From assembly GCF_040655735.1 (NCBI RefSeq), contig NZ_JBFAKK010000017.1, positions 99,163 to 163,162 of the forward strand: DNA of 64,000 bases, read 5' to 3'. A program made the translations under genes and the position numbers. This DNA comes from Phytomonospora sp040655735 (lineage in GTDB: Bacteria; Actinomycetota; Actinomycetes; Mycobacteriales; Micromonosporaceae). The notes below the pieces were generated by a model. That model saw only the letters and a program-made list of their open reading frames with translations. It was not told where the DNA came from and did no database searches. Positions 51,020-60,032 of the stretch are shown in pieces; within the stretch, counting starts at the first letter, position 1, and each line of letters starts with the position of its first letter.

Positions 51020-51899
51020 CCCCGCCTCGGCGGGACGTCGCCGTCCACGCGGCGGCGAACATCAGGATCTGGTTGAACAGCTGAAGGAAGACCAGCAGCC
51101 CCACGGTTCCGGTCACCAGCTGGTATGCCGGGTTGTGCTCGACGCGGGTGATGTAGAAACGGCCGACGGTCTTGATCAGTTCGAGGCCGACGGCCACCCA
51201 GATCGCCGGGAACAGCACCCGCGCCGGGCGCATCGCCAGCCTCGGCAGGACCGTCAGCAGCGCCGTCGACAGCACCGTGTTGGTCGCCATGCCGATCATG
51301 AGCTCCCCGACGGTCGGAATCCACCCGTAGCCGTCGCCGACCGAGGCGTTCACCGTCCAGTTGAGACCCGTCTCGACGATCGTGCCGACCCCCAGCGTCA
51401 CCGCCAGCAGGATCCCCAGCGCCACCAGGACGCCCAGGTCGACCAGCCAGCGCAGGATCGGGTGCCCCGGCTCGGGCTCCAGCATCCACACCGCCCGCAC
51501 CGACGAGCGCAGCGCCTGCACCCACGCGATGCCGGTGATGACGAAGCCGATCAGGGCGATGATGCCGACCGTGCCGCGCGCGGCGACGATCTGCGAGACG
51601 TCGATCGTCGGCAGGTTCGTGGTCAGCCAGTCCTCGACGGTCTCCAGCACCTTGGAGTTCGCGTCGAGCACGAACCCCAGGCCGGAGAACGCCGCCAGCA
51701 GCAGCGCGAAGGCCGCGAAGAAGGCGTAGTAGGAGATGCCCGCCGACAGCAGCGCGCCCTGCGTGTCCCAGAACCGGTCGATCGCGCGGCTGAAGTGGTC
51801 GACCCGGGGCGAGAATCGGCGCAGCCGCATCCACATGCGCTCGGCGGCGTCGATCGGATCGGGAAACCTCATCTGCACATCATCGGGCAGGACGTCCAC
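50967..51899 (-). CDS. YihY/BrkB family inner-membrane protein
   Basis: Protein of 310 residues. Typical start AIDRFWDTQGALLSAGISYYAFFAAF, then about six membrane helices, with the late LFPAIWVAVGLELIKTVGRFYITR and LVFLQLFNQILMFAAAW. The family (once called RNase BN by mistake, also serum-resistance BrkB) has no proven activity and may be a transporter. GTG start at 51899; an ATG nearby (MRFPDP) is an alternative. The 3' end overlaps the small gene on the other strand. Confidence 0.9.
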   Translation of the reverse strand: MDVLPDDVQMRFPDPIDAAERMWMRLRRFSPRVDHFSRAIDRFWDTQGALLSAGISYYAFFAAFALLLAAFSGLGFVLDANSKVLETVEDWLTTNLPTIDVSQIVAARGTVGIIALIGFVITGIAWVQALRSSVRAVWMLEPEPGHPILRWLVDLGVLVALGILLAVTLGVGTIVETGLNWTVNASVGDGYGWIPTVGELMIGMATNTVLSTALLTVLPRLAMRPARVLFPAIWVAVGLELIKTVGRFYITRVEHNPAYQLVTGTVGLLVFLQLFNQILMFAAAWTATSRRGGVIDLSGRPPTVVADDPE

Positions 51900-51969
51900 G
51901 CGTGACGGGATCCCACCGGTGTTTCCGCGCGGGTCGCACGGGACGTGCCGGACATGGGGGAAACGGCGG

Positions 51970-52512
51970 TCACCGCGAGCCGTTGGAGGGCGCCGGAGCG
52001 GTCAGCGCGAAGCGTCGCTGCACCCGCCAGACCCCGTCCCCCCAGTGCGCGTAGAGCACGAACTCGCCGACGGCGAAGCGCGCCTCGTAGCCGGCCAGTT
52101 CGTCGAAGACCCGGTCGGCCTGCTCGGCGGAGACGTCGTGGGCGACGGTCACGTGCGGGTGGTACGGGAAGCGCGCCTCATAGGTCAGCGGCCCGGTCCG
52201 CACCGAACCCGCGAGGCGCTCGCACTCGCTGATCCCGGCGGCGACGGCGACGAACACCACCTCCGTCACCGGACGAAACGTTCCCGTCCCGCGCAGGTGC
52301 AGCGCGAAAGGAGAGTGCCGCCGGGCGACGCCCGCCAGGTGCTCCTCGACGCCCGGCATGTCGGCGTCGGCGATCTCCACCGGCGCCAGCAGGGTCACGT
52401 GCGTGGGCACGCCCGCCGCCTGCGGATCGCCGGTGCCCATCCGGTGATCGCGCAGTTCGCTCCCCCACGGTTCGGGCACCGCGATGGCGACCCCGATCTT
52501 TGCCACGGCCAC
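51970..52512 (-). CDS. 2'-5' RNA ligase family protein (LigT-like, 2H phosphoesterase)
   Basis: Protein of 180 residues with the two H-x-T motifs of the 2H superfamily: THVTLLAP (near 38) and HPHVTVAHD (near 118). Bacterial members act on 2'-5' linkages or cyclic phosphodiesters such as cyclic phosphate ends of RNA. It follows trpS by 12 nt in the same direction and may be co-transcribed with it. Confidence 0.9.
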   Translation of the reverse strand: MAVAKIGVAIAVPEPWGSELRDHRMGTGDPQAAGVPTHVTLLAPVEIADADMPGVEEHLAGVARRHSPFALHLRGTGTFRPVTEVVFVAVAAGISECERLAGSVRTGPLTYEARFPYHPHVTVAHDVSAEQADRVFDELAGYEARFAVGEFVLYAHWGDGVWRVQRRFALTAPAPSNGSR

Positions 52513-52524
52513 CCCACCCGTCCT

Positions 52525-53538
52525 TTAGTCGCGCACCGGCTGCGCGAACCCGACCTTTTCGTACACGTCCGCCAGCGTCGCCGAGGCGACCGCGCGTGCC
52601 TTGCGCGCGCCCTCGGTGAGCAGCTTGTCGAGCTGGCCGGGGTCGGCGAGGTACTCGTCGGTCCGCTTCGCGATGGGGGTGATGGCCTCCACCACGACGT
52701 CGGCGAGGTCGCCCTTGAAGTCGCCGTAGCCCTTGCCCTCGTAGCGCGCCTCCAACTCGGGGACGGTGACCCCGGCGAGGACGGAGAAGATGGTGAGCAG
52801 GTTGGCGATGCCGGGCTTGTTCTCCTCGTCGAAGACGATCTCACGGCCGGTGTCGGTGACGGCGGACCGGATCTTCTTCGCGGCGGCCTTGGGCGTGTCG
52901 CGCAGGTCGACGATCCCGGCGGGGGCCGAGTTCGACTTCGACATCTTCGCCGAGGGGTCCTGCAGGTCACTGATCTTGGCGGTGCCCTTGACGATGTGCG
53001 GCCGCGGAAGCCGGAAGGTGCGCCCGAAGGTCTTGTTGAAGCGGCCGGCGAGGTCGCGGGTCAGTTCGAGGTGCTGGCGCTGGTCCTCGCCGACGGGGAC
53101 CTCGTCGGTCTCGTAGAGGAGGATGTCGGCGGCCTGCAGGATCGGGTAGGTGAACAGGCCGACGCTGGCGCGTTCCTGCTTGGCCGACTTGTCCTTGAAC
53201 TGGGTCATCCGGCTGGCCTCGCCGAAACCGGTGATGGCGCCGAGGATCCAGGCGAGCTGGGTGTGCTCGGGGACCTGCGACTGCACGAACAGGGTGCAGC
53301 GGTCGGGGTCGAGGCCGATGGCGAGCAGCTGGGCGACCGAGGCACGCCGGCGGCGGCGCAGCTGCTCGGGGTCGTGCCCGGCGGTGATGGCGTGGAGGTC
53401 GACGACGCAGTAGAAGGCGTCGTGGGTGTCCTGCATCGCGACCCACTGGCGGAGCGCCCCGAGGTAGTTGCCGAGGTGGAAGGACTCGGCGGTGGGCTGG
53501 ATTCCGGAGAGGACCCGTGGGATGCGCGGTTCGGCCAT
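52525..53538 (-). CDS. trpS: Tryptophanyl-tRNA synthetase
   Basis: Protein of 337 residues, class I synthetase. The HIGH motif is SFHLGNYLGA (near 20-29), the KMSKS motif is SAKMSKSNS (near 198), and VGEDQRQHLELTRD and GFGEASRMTQFK are typical of bacterial TrpRS. It charges tRNA-Trp. ATG start; CAGAAT 7 nt before it could be the -10 of a leaderless transcript. Confidence 0.96.
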   Translation of the reverse strand: MAEPRIPRVLSGIQPTAESFHLGNYLGALRQWVAMQDTHDAFYCVVDLHAITAGHDPEQLRRRRRASVAQLLAIGLDPDRCTLFVQSQVPEHTQLAWILGAITGFGEASRMTQFKDKSAKQERASVGLFTYPILQAADILLYETDEVPVGEDQRQHLELTRDLAGRFNKTFGRTFRLPRPHIVKGTAKISDLQDPSAKMSKSNSAPAGIVDLRDTPKAAAKKIRSAVTDTGREIVFDEENKPGIANLLTIFSVLAGVTVPELEARYEGKGYGDFKGDLADVVVEAITPIAKRTDEYLADPGQLDKLLTEGARKARAVASATLADVYEKVGFAQPVRD

Positions 53539-53608
53539 GGGCTGAATTCTGTCAGGTCGCCCGCCGGGGCGGTGGCGCCGGTGTGCGTCACCGCCCCGCG
53601 CGCGTCGC

Positions 53609-54031
53609 CTACGGCGTCGGGAGCGAACCGGTGAGGCAGTTGCCGCTCACCAGGGCGGTGAGGGTGGCCGACAGGTCCGCGGCGGCCGCCGCGGCGGCGG
53701 TGGCGTCGGGTCCGGCGACGTTGACGACGGCCGCGACCACGGCCGAGACGTTGAGCTGGAGGTCGAGGGCGAGTTCGACGCAGATGGTGATCTCGGCGCC
53801 GGGGTCGGGCGCACCGGGCAGGCAGCCGCCGGAGACGAGCGCGGCCACGGCGGCCTGCACGTCGAGGGCCGCGGTGACCGGGTCGCCGCCGGGCAGTGGC
53901 GGGAGCGCGGCCGGGTTCGCGTCGCGGGCGGGCAGCGCGACGGCCGTCGTGAGCGCGGTGACGGCAGCCTGAAGGTCGACCGGTGTGACGAATGGGCGAT
54001 TCGGGCGAGGGGAAGCCCTCGGAACCGTCGC
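53609..54031 (-). pseudogene. Decayed or 5'-truncated Ala/Val repeat protein
   Basis: A frame open from 54031 (TAA at 54034-54032) to the stop at 53609 reads as protein throughout but lacks a good start; the first standard one is GTG 53860. Four units begin with Asp-Leu/Val-Gln/Ser and run about 25-35 residues (DLQAAVTALTTAV, DVQAAVAALVSGGC, DLQLNVSAVVAAVV, DLSATLTALVSGNC), two with LVSG(G/N)CL(P/T)G. It resembles the end of a secreted surface repeat protein, and the missing signal peptide means the 5' end was lost or frameshifted. If GTG 53860 is used, 83 residues are made. Confidence 0.55.
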
Positions 54032-54200
54032 TTACACCTCGCACTAGATCCAACACAACCCCAAAAGCACAGCTTCGCCCATCTCCCACACCCGGGCGGG
54101 CTGCGCGTTCGAGCCCGAATGCGCAAGATCCACGGTGAATAGGCCTCCGCCACGCCTGAGCGCCCCGGAACGTGCGCGAATGATGCGCACGCGCTCACCA

Positions 54201-54230
54201 TTGGCATGTTGGGTCGTGTTGGTTTACTCT
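54201..54230 (+). promoter_or_regulatory. Promoter of deoR-galT-galK with direct repeats
   Basis: TTGGCA (54201-54206) and TACTCT (54225-54230) are 18 nt apart. Between them TGTTGG occurs twice, 10 nt apart (54207-54212 and 54217-54222), one helical turn, as expected for a DeoR-type operator and autoregulation. Confidence 0.6.
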
Positions 54231-54269
54231 CGCAGGATCGTGTCAGCCGGTCCCGCCCCCGGGAGAGTC

Positions 54270-55043
54270 ATGCTCGCGCAACAACGCCAGGCCATCATCG
54301 CCGAACGAGTCCGCCGCGACGGAGCGGTGCGCGTCAGCGAGCTCGTCGCCGAGTTCGGCGTCTCCGACATGACCATCCGCCGCGACCTCGAACAGCTCGC
54401 CGAGCGGGGGCTCGTCGCGAAGGTGCACGGCGGCGCCACGGCCGTCGACATCGGCGCCACCGACGAACCCGGCTTCGCGGCCAAGTCGGTGCAGCAGAAG
54501 AACGAGAAAGAGGCCATCGCGCGCGCCGCCGCCGGGCTCGTCAAACCCGCCACCGCCATCGCGCTGTCGGGCGGCACGACGACCTGGACCCTGGCCCACC
54601 ACCTCCTGTCGGTGCCGAGCCTGACCGTCGTGACGAACTCCGTGCCCGTCGCCGACGTGTTCTACCGCTCCGGCCGCGCCGACCAGACCGTCATCCTCAC
54701 CGGCGGGATCCGCACCCCCTCCGACGCGCTCGTCGGACCCTTCGCCACGGCGTCCCTGGCGACCATCAACGTCGACGCCCTCTTCCTGGGCGTGCACGGA
54801 TTCAGCGTCAAGGCGGGCTTCACCACGCCCAACATCGCCGAGTCCGAGACCGACCGCGCGATGGTCGCCGCCGCCCGTCGCCTGATCGTGCTCGCCGACC
54901 ACTCGAAGTGGGAGCTGGTCGGCATCCGCACCATCGCCGAACTGACCGAGGCCGACGTGCTGGTCACCGACGCGGGACTGCCCGAGGCGTCTCGCGCCGG
55001 CCTGCGCGAGCACGTCGGTGAACTGCTCGTGGCCGAGGCGTGA
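54270..55043 (+). CDS. DeoR/GlpR-family regulator of the galactose operon
   Basis: Protein of 257 residues. ATG at 54270 has GGGAG upstream and starts the family sequence. The winged helix (about 4-57) includes VRVSELVAEFGVSDMTIRRDLEQL and a GLVAKVHGGA wing. The sugar-phosphate sensing domain (about 75-235) has SGGTTTWTLAH, VVTNS and FATPNIAESETDR-like (TTPNIAESETDRAM) and ILADHSKW-like segments. Position before galT and galK, with overlap to galT, makes it the likely repressor of galactose use. Confidence 0.92.
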   Translation: MLAQQRQAIIAERVRRDGAVRVSELVAEFGVSDMTIRRDLEQLAERGLVAKVHGGATAVDIGATDEPGFAAKSVQQKNEKEAIARAAAGLVKPATAIALSGGTTTWTLAHHLLSVPSLTVVTNSVPVADVFYRSGRADQTVILTGGIRTPSDALVGPFATASLATINVDALFLGVHGFSVKAGFTTPNIAESETDRAMVAAARRLIVLADHSKWELVGIRTIAELTEADVLVTDAGLPEASRAGLREHVGELLVAEA

Positions 55044-56182
55044 GCCCCGGCCGCGGGACGCCGACCCGGAATGAGGGCATCCCGGCTTTGTCCACTTTGA
55101 CCAGCATCCACCGCTCCACCACCACCCTCGCCGACGGCCGGGAGATTCACTACTTCGACGCCGCCCCCGACTCCGGCCGGGCGTCCTTCGTGGACGGCCG
55201 CGCCCTGCCGCCGCGCCCGCCGGCCGGCGAGCTGCGCTACGACGCCCTGCGCGCCGAGTGGGTGGCCGTCGCCGCGCACCGGCAGACCAGGACCTTCCTC
55301 CCCCCGGCCAGCGAGTGCCCGCTGTGCCCTTCGACCCCGCAGCGGGCGACCGAGATCCCGGCGCCCGGCTACGAGGTCGCCGTCTTCGAGAACCTCTTCC
55401 CCTCCTTCGCCGGCCCCGCCGGGCACACCCTCGACGGGGAGTCGCTCTCCCCGCGACGCCCGGCGGCCGGCCGCTGCGAGGTCGTGTGCTTCACGCCCGA
55501 CCACGGCTCCTCCTTCGCGTCGCTGGAACCCCGCCAGGTGCGGGTGGTGATGGAGGCCTGGGCCGAGCGGACCGCCGCGATGTCCGGCCTCGACGGTGTC
55601 GAGCAGGTCTTCTGCTTCGAGAACCGCGGCGAGGAGATCGGGGTGACGCTGCACCACCCGCACGGGCAGATCTACGGCTACCCCTTCGTCACGCCGACGA
55701 CCCGGCGCATGCTCGCCTCCGCCGAGGCGCACCTGCTGCGCACCGGCCGCAACCTCTTCGCCGACGTGCTGGCCGCCGAGGCCGCCGGTGAGCGGGTGGT
55801 GGCCGCCAACGAGCACTGGACGGCCTTCGTGCCGGTCGCCGCGCGCTGGCCCTTCGAGGTGCACCTCTACCCGCACAGCCACGTGCCGGACCTGCCCGCG
55901 CTGTCCGATGTGGAGCGTGAGGCCTTCGGGCCGATCTACCTGGAGGTGCTGCGGCGCCTCGACGCCGTCTACGGCGTGCCGATGCCCTACATCTCGGCGT
56001 GGCACCAGGCGCCGGTGCGCACCGGCCGCGACCTGTCGTATGCGCACCTCCAGCTGCACAGCGCCCGCCGGGCACCGAACAAGCTGAAGTTCCTGGCCGG
56101 ATCGGAGTCGGCGATGGGCGCCTTCATCAACGACGTCGCGCCCGAGCAGGCCGCGAAGATGCTGCGGGAGGCGTCCCTGTGA
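55040..56182 (+). CDS. galT: Galactose-1-phosphate uridylyltransferase
   Basis: Protein of 380 residues. GTG at 55040 overlaps the deoR stop (GTGA); a later TTG is possible. It has the zinc-type pair CPLCP (near 93-96), the FENLFPSFAGP segment, the nucleophile motif HHPHGQIYGYP (His-Pro-His), and HVPDLPALSD. It exchanges UDP between glucose 1-phosphate and galactose 1-phosphate (Leloir pathway). galE is not in the window. Confidence 0.95.
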   Translation: MSPGRGTPTRNEGIPALSTLTSIHRSTTTLADGREIHYFDAAPDSGRASFVDGRALPPRPPAGELRYDALRAEWVAVAAHRQTRTFLPPASECPLCPSTPQRATEIPAPGYEVAVFENLFPSFAGPAGHTLDGESLSPRRPAAGRCEVVCFTPDHGSSFASLEPRQVRVVMEAWAERTAAMSGLDGVEQVFCFENRGEEIGVTLHHPHGQIYGYPFVTPTTRRMLASAEAHLLRTGRNLFADVLAAEAAGERVVAANEHWTAFVPVAARWPFEVHLYPHSHVPDLPALSDVEREAFGPIYLEVLRRLDAVYGVPMPYISAWHQAPVRTGRDLSYAHLQLHSARRAPNKLKFLAGSESAMGAFINDVAPEQAAKMLREASL

Positions 56183-56258
56183 ACGAGCGTCAGCGAGCCG
56201 ACCGGAAAGCAGAGCCGCTCGGCGTTCGCCCAGTCGCCTCGCGCGGCGAGGTGGACTC

Positions 56259-57422
56259 GTGAACGCCCTGGCGACCGGCCTGCGCGCCGCCGAGTCCTTC
56301 ATCTCCGCCTACGGCCGGGTCCCCACGGTCCGCTGGACCGCGCCGGGACGGGTGAACCTGATCGGCGAGCACACCGACTACAACGACGGCTTCGTGCTGC
56401 CCTTCGCGTTGCCGCACGACATCGTCGCGGCCGCCGCGAAGGTCCCCAATCCAGTGTGGACGGTCGTGTCGGAGGGCGTCGACGAGCGCGTCACCTTCAC
56501 CGTCGACGACCTGGAGCCGGGCAAGGTCGAGGGCTGGGCGGCCTACGTCGCCGGGGTCGTGTGGGCCCTGCGGGAGGCCGGGCACGAGATCGGCGGCGCC
56601 GACCTGGCGCTGGCCTCCGACGTGCCGGTCGGTTCGGGGCTGTCGTCCTCGGCGGCCCTGGAGTGCTCGGTGATGGGCGCGCTGTGCGAGCTGTACGGCG
56701 TCGCCCTCGACGAGGAGACCGGCCCGAAACTGGCCCAGCGGGCCGAGAACGCCTACGTGGGCGCACCGACGGGCATCCTCGACCAGTCGGCCTCGATCCG
56801 CTGCCGTGAGGGTCACGCGCTGTTCCTCGACTGCCGCACCGGCGAGGCCGAACACGTCCCCTTCGACCTGGCCGCGCACGGGCTGAGCGTGCTCATCATC
56901 GACACCCGCGCACCGCACCGGCACGTCGACGGCGAGTACGCCGCCCGCCGCGCCGACTGCGAGAAGGCCGCCGAAGCCCTGGGCCTGCGCGCCCTGCGCG
57001 ACCTGACCCTCGACGGCCTCGACGGGGCCCTGGCGCGCCTGGACGGCGACGTCGCCCGCCGCCGGGTGCGGCACGTCGTCACCGAGAACCAGCGGGTCCT
57101 GCACACCGTGGGGCTGCTGCGGGCCGGCATCGAGCCGCACCGGCTCGGGGAACTGCTCACCGAGTCGCACGCCTCCATGCGCGACGACTACGAGATCACC
57201 GTCGGCGAGGTCGACCTGGCCGCCTCCGCCGCCGTCGAGGCCGGCGCTTACGGCGCCCGCATGACCGGCGGTGGGTTCGGCGGGTGCGTCATCGCGCTGT
57301 GCGAGACGGCGAGGTCCGCCGAGATCGCCGCGGCCGTGCACAAGGCCTTCGTCGACGCCGGGTACACCCCGCCGGCGACGTTCCCGGCGGTCGCCTCGGC
57401 GGGTAGCAGGGTTCTGGGGTAG
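56259..57422 (+). CDS. galK: Galactokinase
   Basis: Protein of 387 residues of the GHMP kinase family. Motifs: GRVNLIGEHTDYNDGFVLPFAL (substrate site, first part seen), GSGLSSSAALE (ATP loop) near 129-139, and TGGGFGGCVIAL near the C-terminus. It phosphorylates galactose. GTG start with GAGGTGG upstream; 76 nt separate it from galT, same transcript. A hairpin follows its stop. Confidence 0.95.
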   Translation: MNALATGLRAAESFISAYGRVPTVRWTAPGRVNLIGEHTDYNDGFVLPFALPHDIVAAAAKVPNPVWTVVSEGVDERVTFTVDDLEPGKVEGWAAYVAGVVWALREAGHEIGGADLALASDVPVGSGLSSSAALECSVMGALCELYGVALDEETGPKLAQRAENAYVGAPTGILDQSASIRCREGHALFLDCRTGEAEHVPFDLAAHGLSVLIIDTRAPHRHVDGEYAARRADCEKAAEALGLRALRDLTLDGLDGALARLDGDVARRRVRHVVTENQRVLHTVGLLRAGIEPHRLGELLTESHASMRDDYEITVGEVDLAASAAVEAGAYGARMTGGGFGGCVIALCETARSAEIAAAVHKAFVDAGYTPPATFPAVASAGSRVLG

Positions 57423-57439
57423 GGGCGGCGGGCCGCCCC
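57422..57439. terminator. Hairpin between galK and the convergent gene
   Basis: 8-bp GC stem (57422-57429 with 57432-57439) and a 2-nt loop right after the galK stop. The very tight loop may open to 4 nt. It can serve both strands. Confidence 0.55.
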
Positions 57440-57446
57440 CACCCGG

Positions 57447-58469
57447 TCACATCGCGTCGGTCTCGTCGTCGAAGTCGCCGAGGACCTGCTCCAGCAGGTC
57501 CTCCAGTGCCACCAGCCCGCGCAGTGCGCCGTCGGTCCCGGTGACCAGCGCGACCTGCGCGCGCTCGGCGCGCATGGTGGCCACCGCCCGCGAGATCGGC
57601 GTGTCCTCGGGCAGCGTCAGCGGCTCGCTGAGCAGGTCGGCGGCACCGGCGGTGGGCTGCTTGAGCGCGTCACGGATGTGCACGATCCCCAGCGGCCGGT
57701 CGCCGTCGACGGCCACCAGGCGCGAGCGCCCGGAGGCCAGCGAGACGCGCTCGACCTCGTCGTTGTCGGCCTCGGGGCCCACGGTGACCAGCTCCTCGCG
57801 GGGCCGCATCAGCTCGCCGACGGTCGTCGCGCGCAGCTTCAGCACGCCGCTGAGGATCCGGTGCTGCTGCTCGTGGAGCAGCCCGTCCTCCCGCGACTGC
57901 CGCAGCAGGACGGCGAGGTCCTCGGGCTTGTGGCTGTCGTCGATCTCGTTCTTCGGGGTGACCTTCGCCATCCGCAGCGTCAGGTTCGCCGCGCCGTTGA
58001 GGAGCAGCAGCAGCGGTTTGGTGAGCCAGATGTAGCCCTCGAAGGGCACCGACAGCGCCAGCGCCGACTTCTCCGGGTGGGAGATGGCCCACGACTTCGG
58101 CGCCATCTCACCGATCACCATGTGCAGGAACACCACGATGGCGATGCTCAGCAGGAACGCGATCACATAGGACACGCCGCCGGGCAGTCCGGTGGCGGCC
58201 AGCAGCGGGTCGAGCAGGTGCGCGATCGCCGGCTTGGCCAGGGCGCCCAGGCCCAGGGTGCACAGCGTGATGCCCAGCTGCGCGCCGGCGAGGGTGACGG
58301 TGAGGTGGCGGCTGCCGCGAACGGCCAGCCGCGCCGACAGGGACCCGTCGGCGGCCAGTTCGGCGAGACGGTGGCGTTTGACCGACACCAGCGCGAACTC
58401 GGCGGCCACGAAGAACCCGTTGGCGGCCAGGAGGAACAGCGAGACGATCAGCGCCCAGGCGGTGCTCAC
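57447..58469 (-). CDS. CNNM/CBS hemolysin-like membrane protein
   Basis: Protein of 340 residues: three or four membrane helices in a DUF21/CNNM domain (AANGFFVAAEFALVSVKRHRL at the start, GIT.CTLGLGA, HMVIGEMAPKSWAI) and a CBS pair (about 200-330), but without the C-terminal CorC_HlyC domain of its longer partner. Such proteins are linked to magnesium or cobalt homeostasis. GTG start overlaps the stop of the upstream paralogue, so the two are coupled. Confidence 0.92.
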   Translation of the reverse strand: MSTAWALIVSLFLLAANGFFVAAEFALVSVKRHRLAELAADGSLSARLAVRGSRHLTVTLAGAQLGITLCTLGLGALAKPAIAHLLDPLLAATGLPGGVSYVIAFLLSIAIVVFLHMVIGEMAPKSWAISHPEKSALALSVPFEGYIWLTKPLLLLLNGAANLTLRMAKVTPKNEIDDSHKPEDLAVLLRQSREDGLLHEQQHRILSGVLKLRATTVGELMRPREELVTVGPEADNDEVERVSLASGRSRLVAVDGDRPLGIVHIRDALKQPTAGAADLLSEPLTLPEDTPISRAVATMRAERAQVALVTGTDGALRGLVALEDLLEQVLGDFDDETDAM

Positions 58470-59821
58470 GCGCGCTCCCCCTTCTCTTCACGGACCGACA
58501 TCGCGATCGTGTGCGGCACGTGCCGCTGCACGGCGACCACGGCCAGGCGCGCCACACGCGGCGGCGAGGCCTCCTCGTCGGGGTCGTCGACGCTCGCCAA
58601 CGGCACGTCGACGGAGTCGCCGGGCGAGGCGGTGCGGCCCAGTTGCTGGAGCACCAGTCCCCCGACGGTCTCGTAGGCGCCGTTGCCCGGCAGCTCCACG
58701 CCCGTCTCCTCGGCGATCTCGTCGATGCGCCATCGGGCCGGCACGACCCAGCTGCCGTCACCGCGGCGGCGGGCGCGGGCCTCGGGCTTGTCGTCCTCGT
58801 CGAGGATCTCGCCGACGACCTCCTCGGCGACGTCCTCGAAGGACACCACCCCGGCGAGGCCGCCGTACTCGTCGACGACGCAGGCGAGCTGGCGGTTCTC
58901 GGTCCGCAGCCGCTCCAGCAGCACCGGCGCGGGCAGGCTCTCCGGCACGAACAGCGCCGGGGAGGCGACCGAACCGACCAGCGTGGTGCCGCGCTCGTCG
59001 CGGGGGACGCGCAGCACGTCGGCGATGCTCACGACGCCGACCACGTCGTCGACGCCGGTGCCGGTCACCGGGAAGCGCGAGCGGCCCGTCGACAGCAGCC
59101 CCACGACGCGCGCGACGGGCTCGTCGGCGGCGATGGTGTGCACGTCGACGCGCGGCGTCATCACCTGGCCGGCGTCGAGGCTGCGGAAGTCGAGCCCGCC
59201 TTCGAGCTGCCGGAACAGCTCGGCGTCGAGGAACCCGCCGGCGTGCGACTCGTCGAAGATGTGCTCAAGGTCCTCCGGCGTCGCACCGTGCGGCAGCTCC
59301 TCGACCGGCTCGATCCCGATCGAGCGCAGCAGCTTGTTGGCCGCGGCGTCGAACAGGCGGATCACCGGACCGGCGATCTTGAGGTAGACCACCGTCGAGC
59401 GCGACAGCGCGCGGGCCAGGGCCTCCGGCCGCGCGATCGCGAGGTTCTTGGGCGCCAGCTCCCCGAACACCATCTGGATCAGCGTCGAGAACAGCAGTGC
59501 GATGAGCACCGAGACCGACAGGCTCACCGAGGTCGGCACGCCGGCGCCACCGAGGATCTCGGCGAGGCCGTTGCCGACGTAGGGTTCGGCCACGTAACCG
59601 ACGAGCAGCCCCGTCACGGTGATGCCCAGCTGCGCGCCGGACAGCATGAAGGACAGCTGCCGGGTCACGCCCAGGGCGCGCGCGGCGGATTTGTCGCCGG
59701 CGTCGGCGGCCTGGCGGAGGCGGTTGCGGTCGACGGCGACGTAGGCGAACTCCTGCGCCACGAAATAGCCGGTCGCCGCGGTGAGCAGGACGATGACGAG
59801 CACGCCGATGAGGATCAGCAT
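58466..59821 (-). CDS. CNNM/CBS/CorC-type hemolysin-like membrane protein
   Basis: Protein of 451 residues: CNNM domain with four helices (YFVAQEFAYVAVDRNRL, VFGELAPKNLAIARPE), a CBS pair (about 200-330, with VMTPRVDVHTI and a FPVTGTGVDDVVGVV) and the CorC_HlyC domain at the end (about 360-440, with DGSWVVPARWRIDEIAEETG). It likely works with its shorter neighbour as a heteromer in ion transport. ATG start preceded by GGGGG. Confidence 0.93.
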   Translation of the reverse strand: MLILIGVLVIVLLTAATGYFVAQEFAYVAVDRNRLRQAADAGDKSAARALGVTRQLSFMLSGAQLGITVTGLLVGYVAEPYVGNGLAEILGGAGVPTSVSLSVSVLIALLFSTLIQMVFGELAPKNLAIARPEALARALSRSTVVYLKIAGPVIRLFDAAANKLLRSIGIEPVEELPHGATPEDLEHIFDESHAGGFLDAELFRQLEGGLDFRSLDAGQVMTPRVDVHTIAADEPVARVVGLLSTGRSRFPVTGTGVDDVVGVVSIADVLRVPRDERGTTLVGSVASPALFVPESLPAPVLLERLRTENRQLACVVDEYGGLAGVVSFEDVAEEVVGEILDEDDKPEARARRRGDGSWVVPARWRIDEIAEETGVELPGNGAYETVGGLVLQQLGRTASPGDSVDVPLASVDDPDEEASPPRVARLAVVAVQRHVPHTIAMSVREEKGERA

Positions 59822-60032
59822 GACGTCACCCCCTGTCGCGTCATGCGTGGTGTCAGCCGGGCCGAACCCGGCTGAGTACTACAACCCTCTATGTCATCGT
59901 CCATGATCGGCATTCCGAAGAGGGTACCGGAGCTCGAATTCGCCATCGAGGGCTTGTGGCCGAGGTGACGCCCGAGACGTGCCGGGACTCACCCGGGGAA
60001 CAAACGGAGCCCCCGTCCTGTTTCCATCTTGC

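Noticed and set aside
54135..54269. N-terminal extension of the DeoR regulator
   Set aside because: It would place the promoter and direct repeats inside the gene; the family sequence begins at the ATG at 54270.
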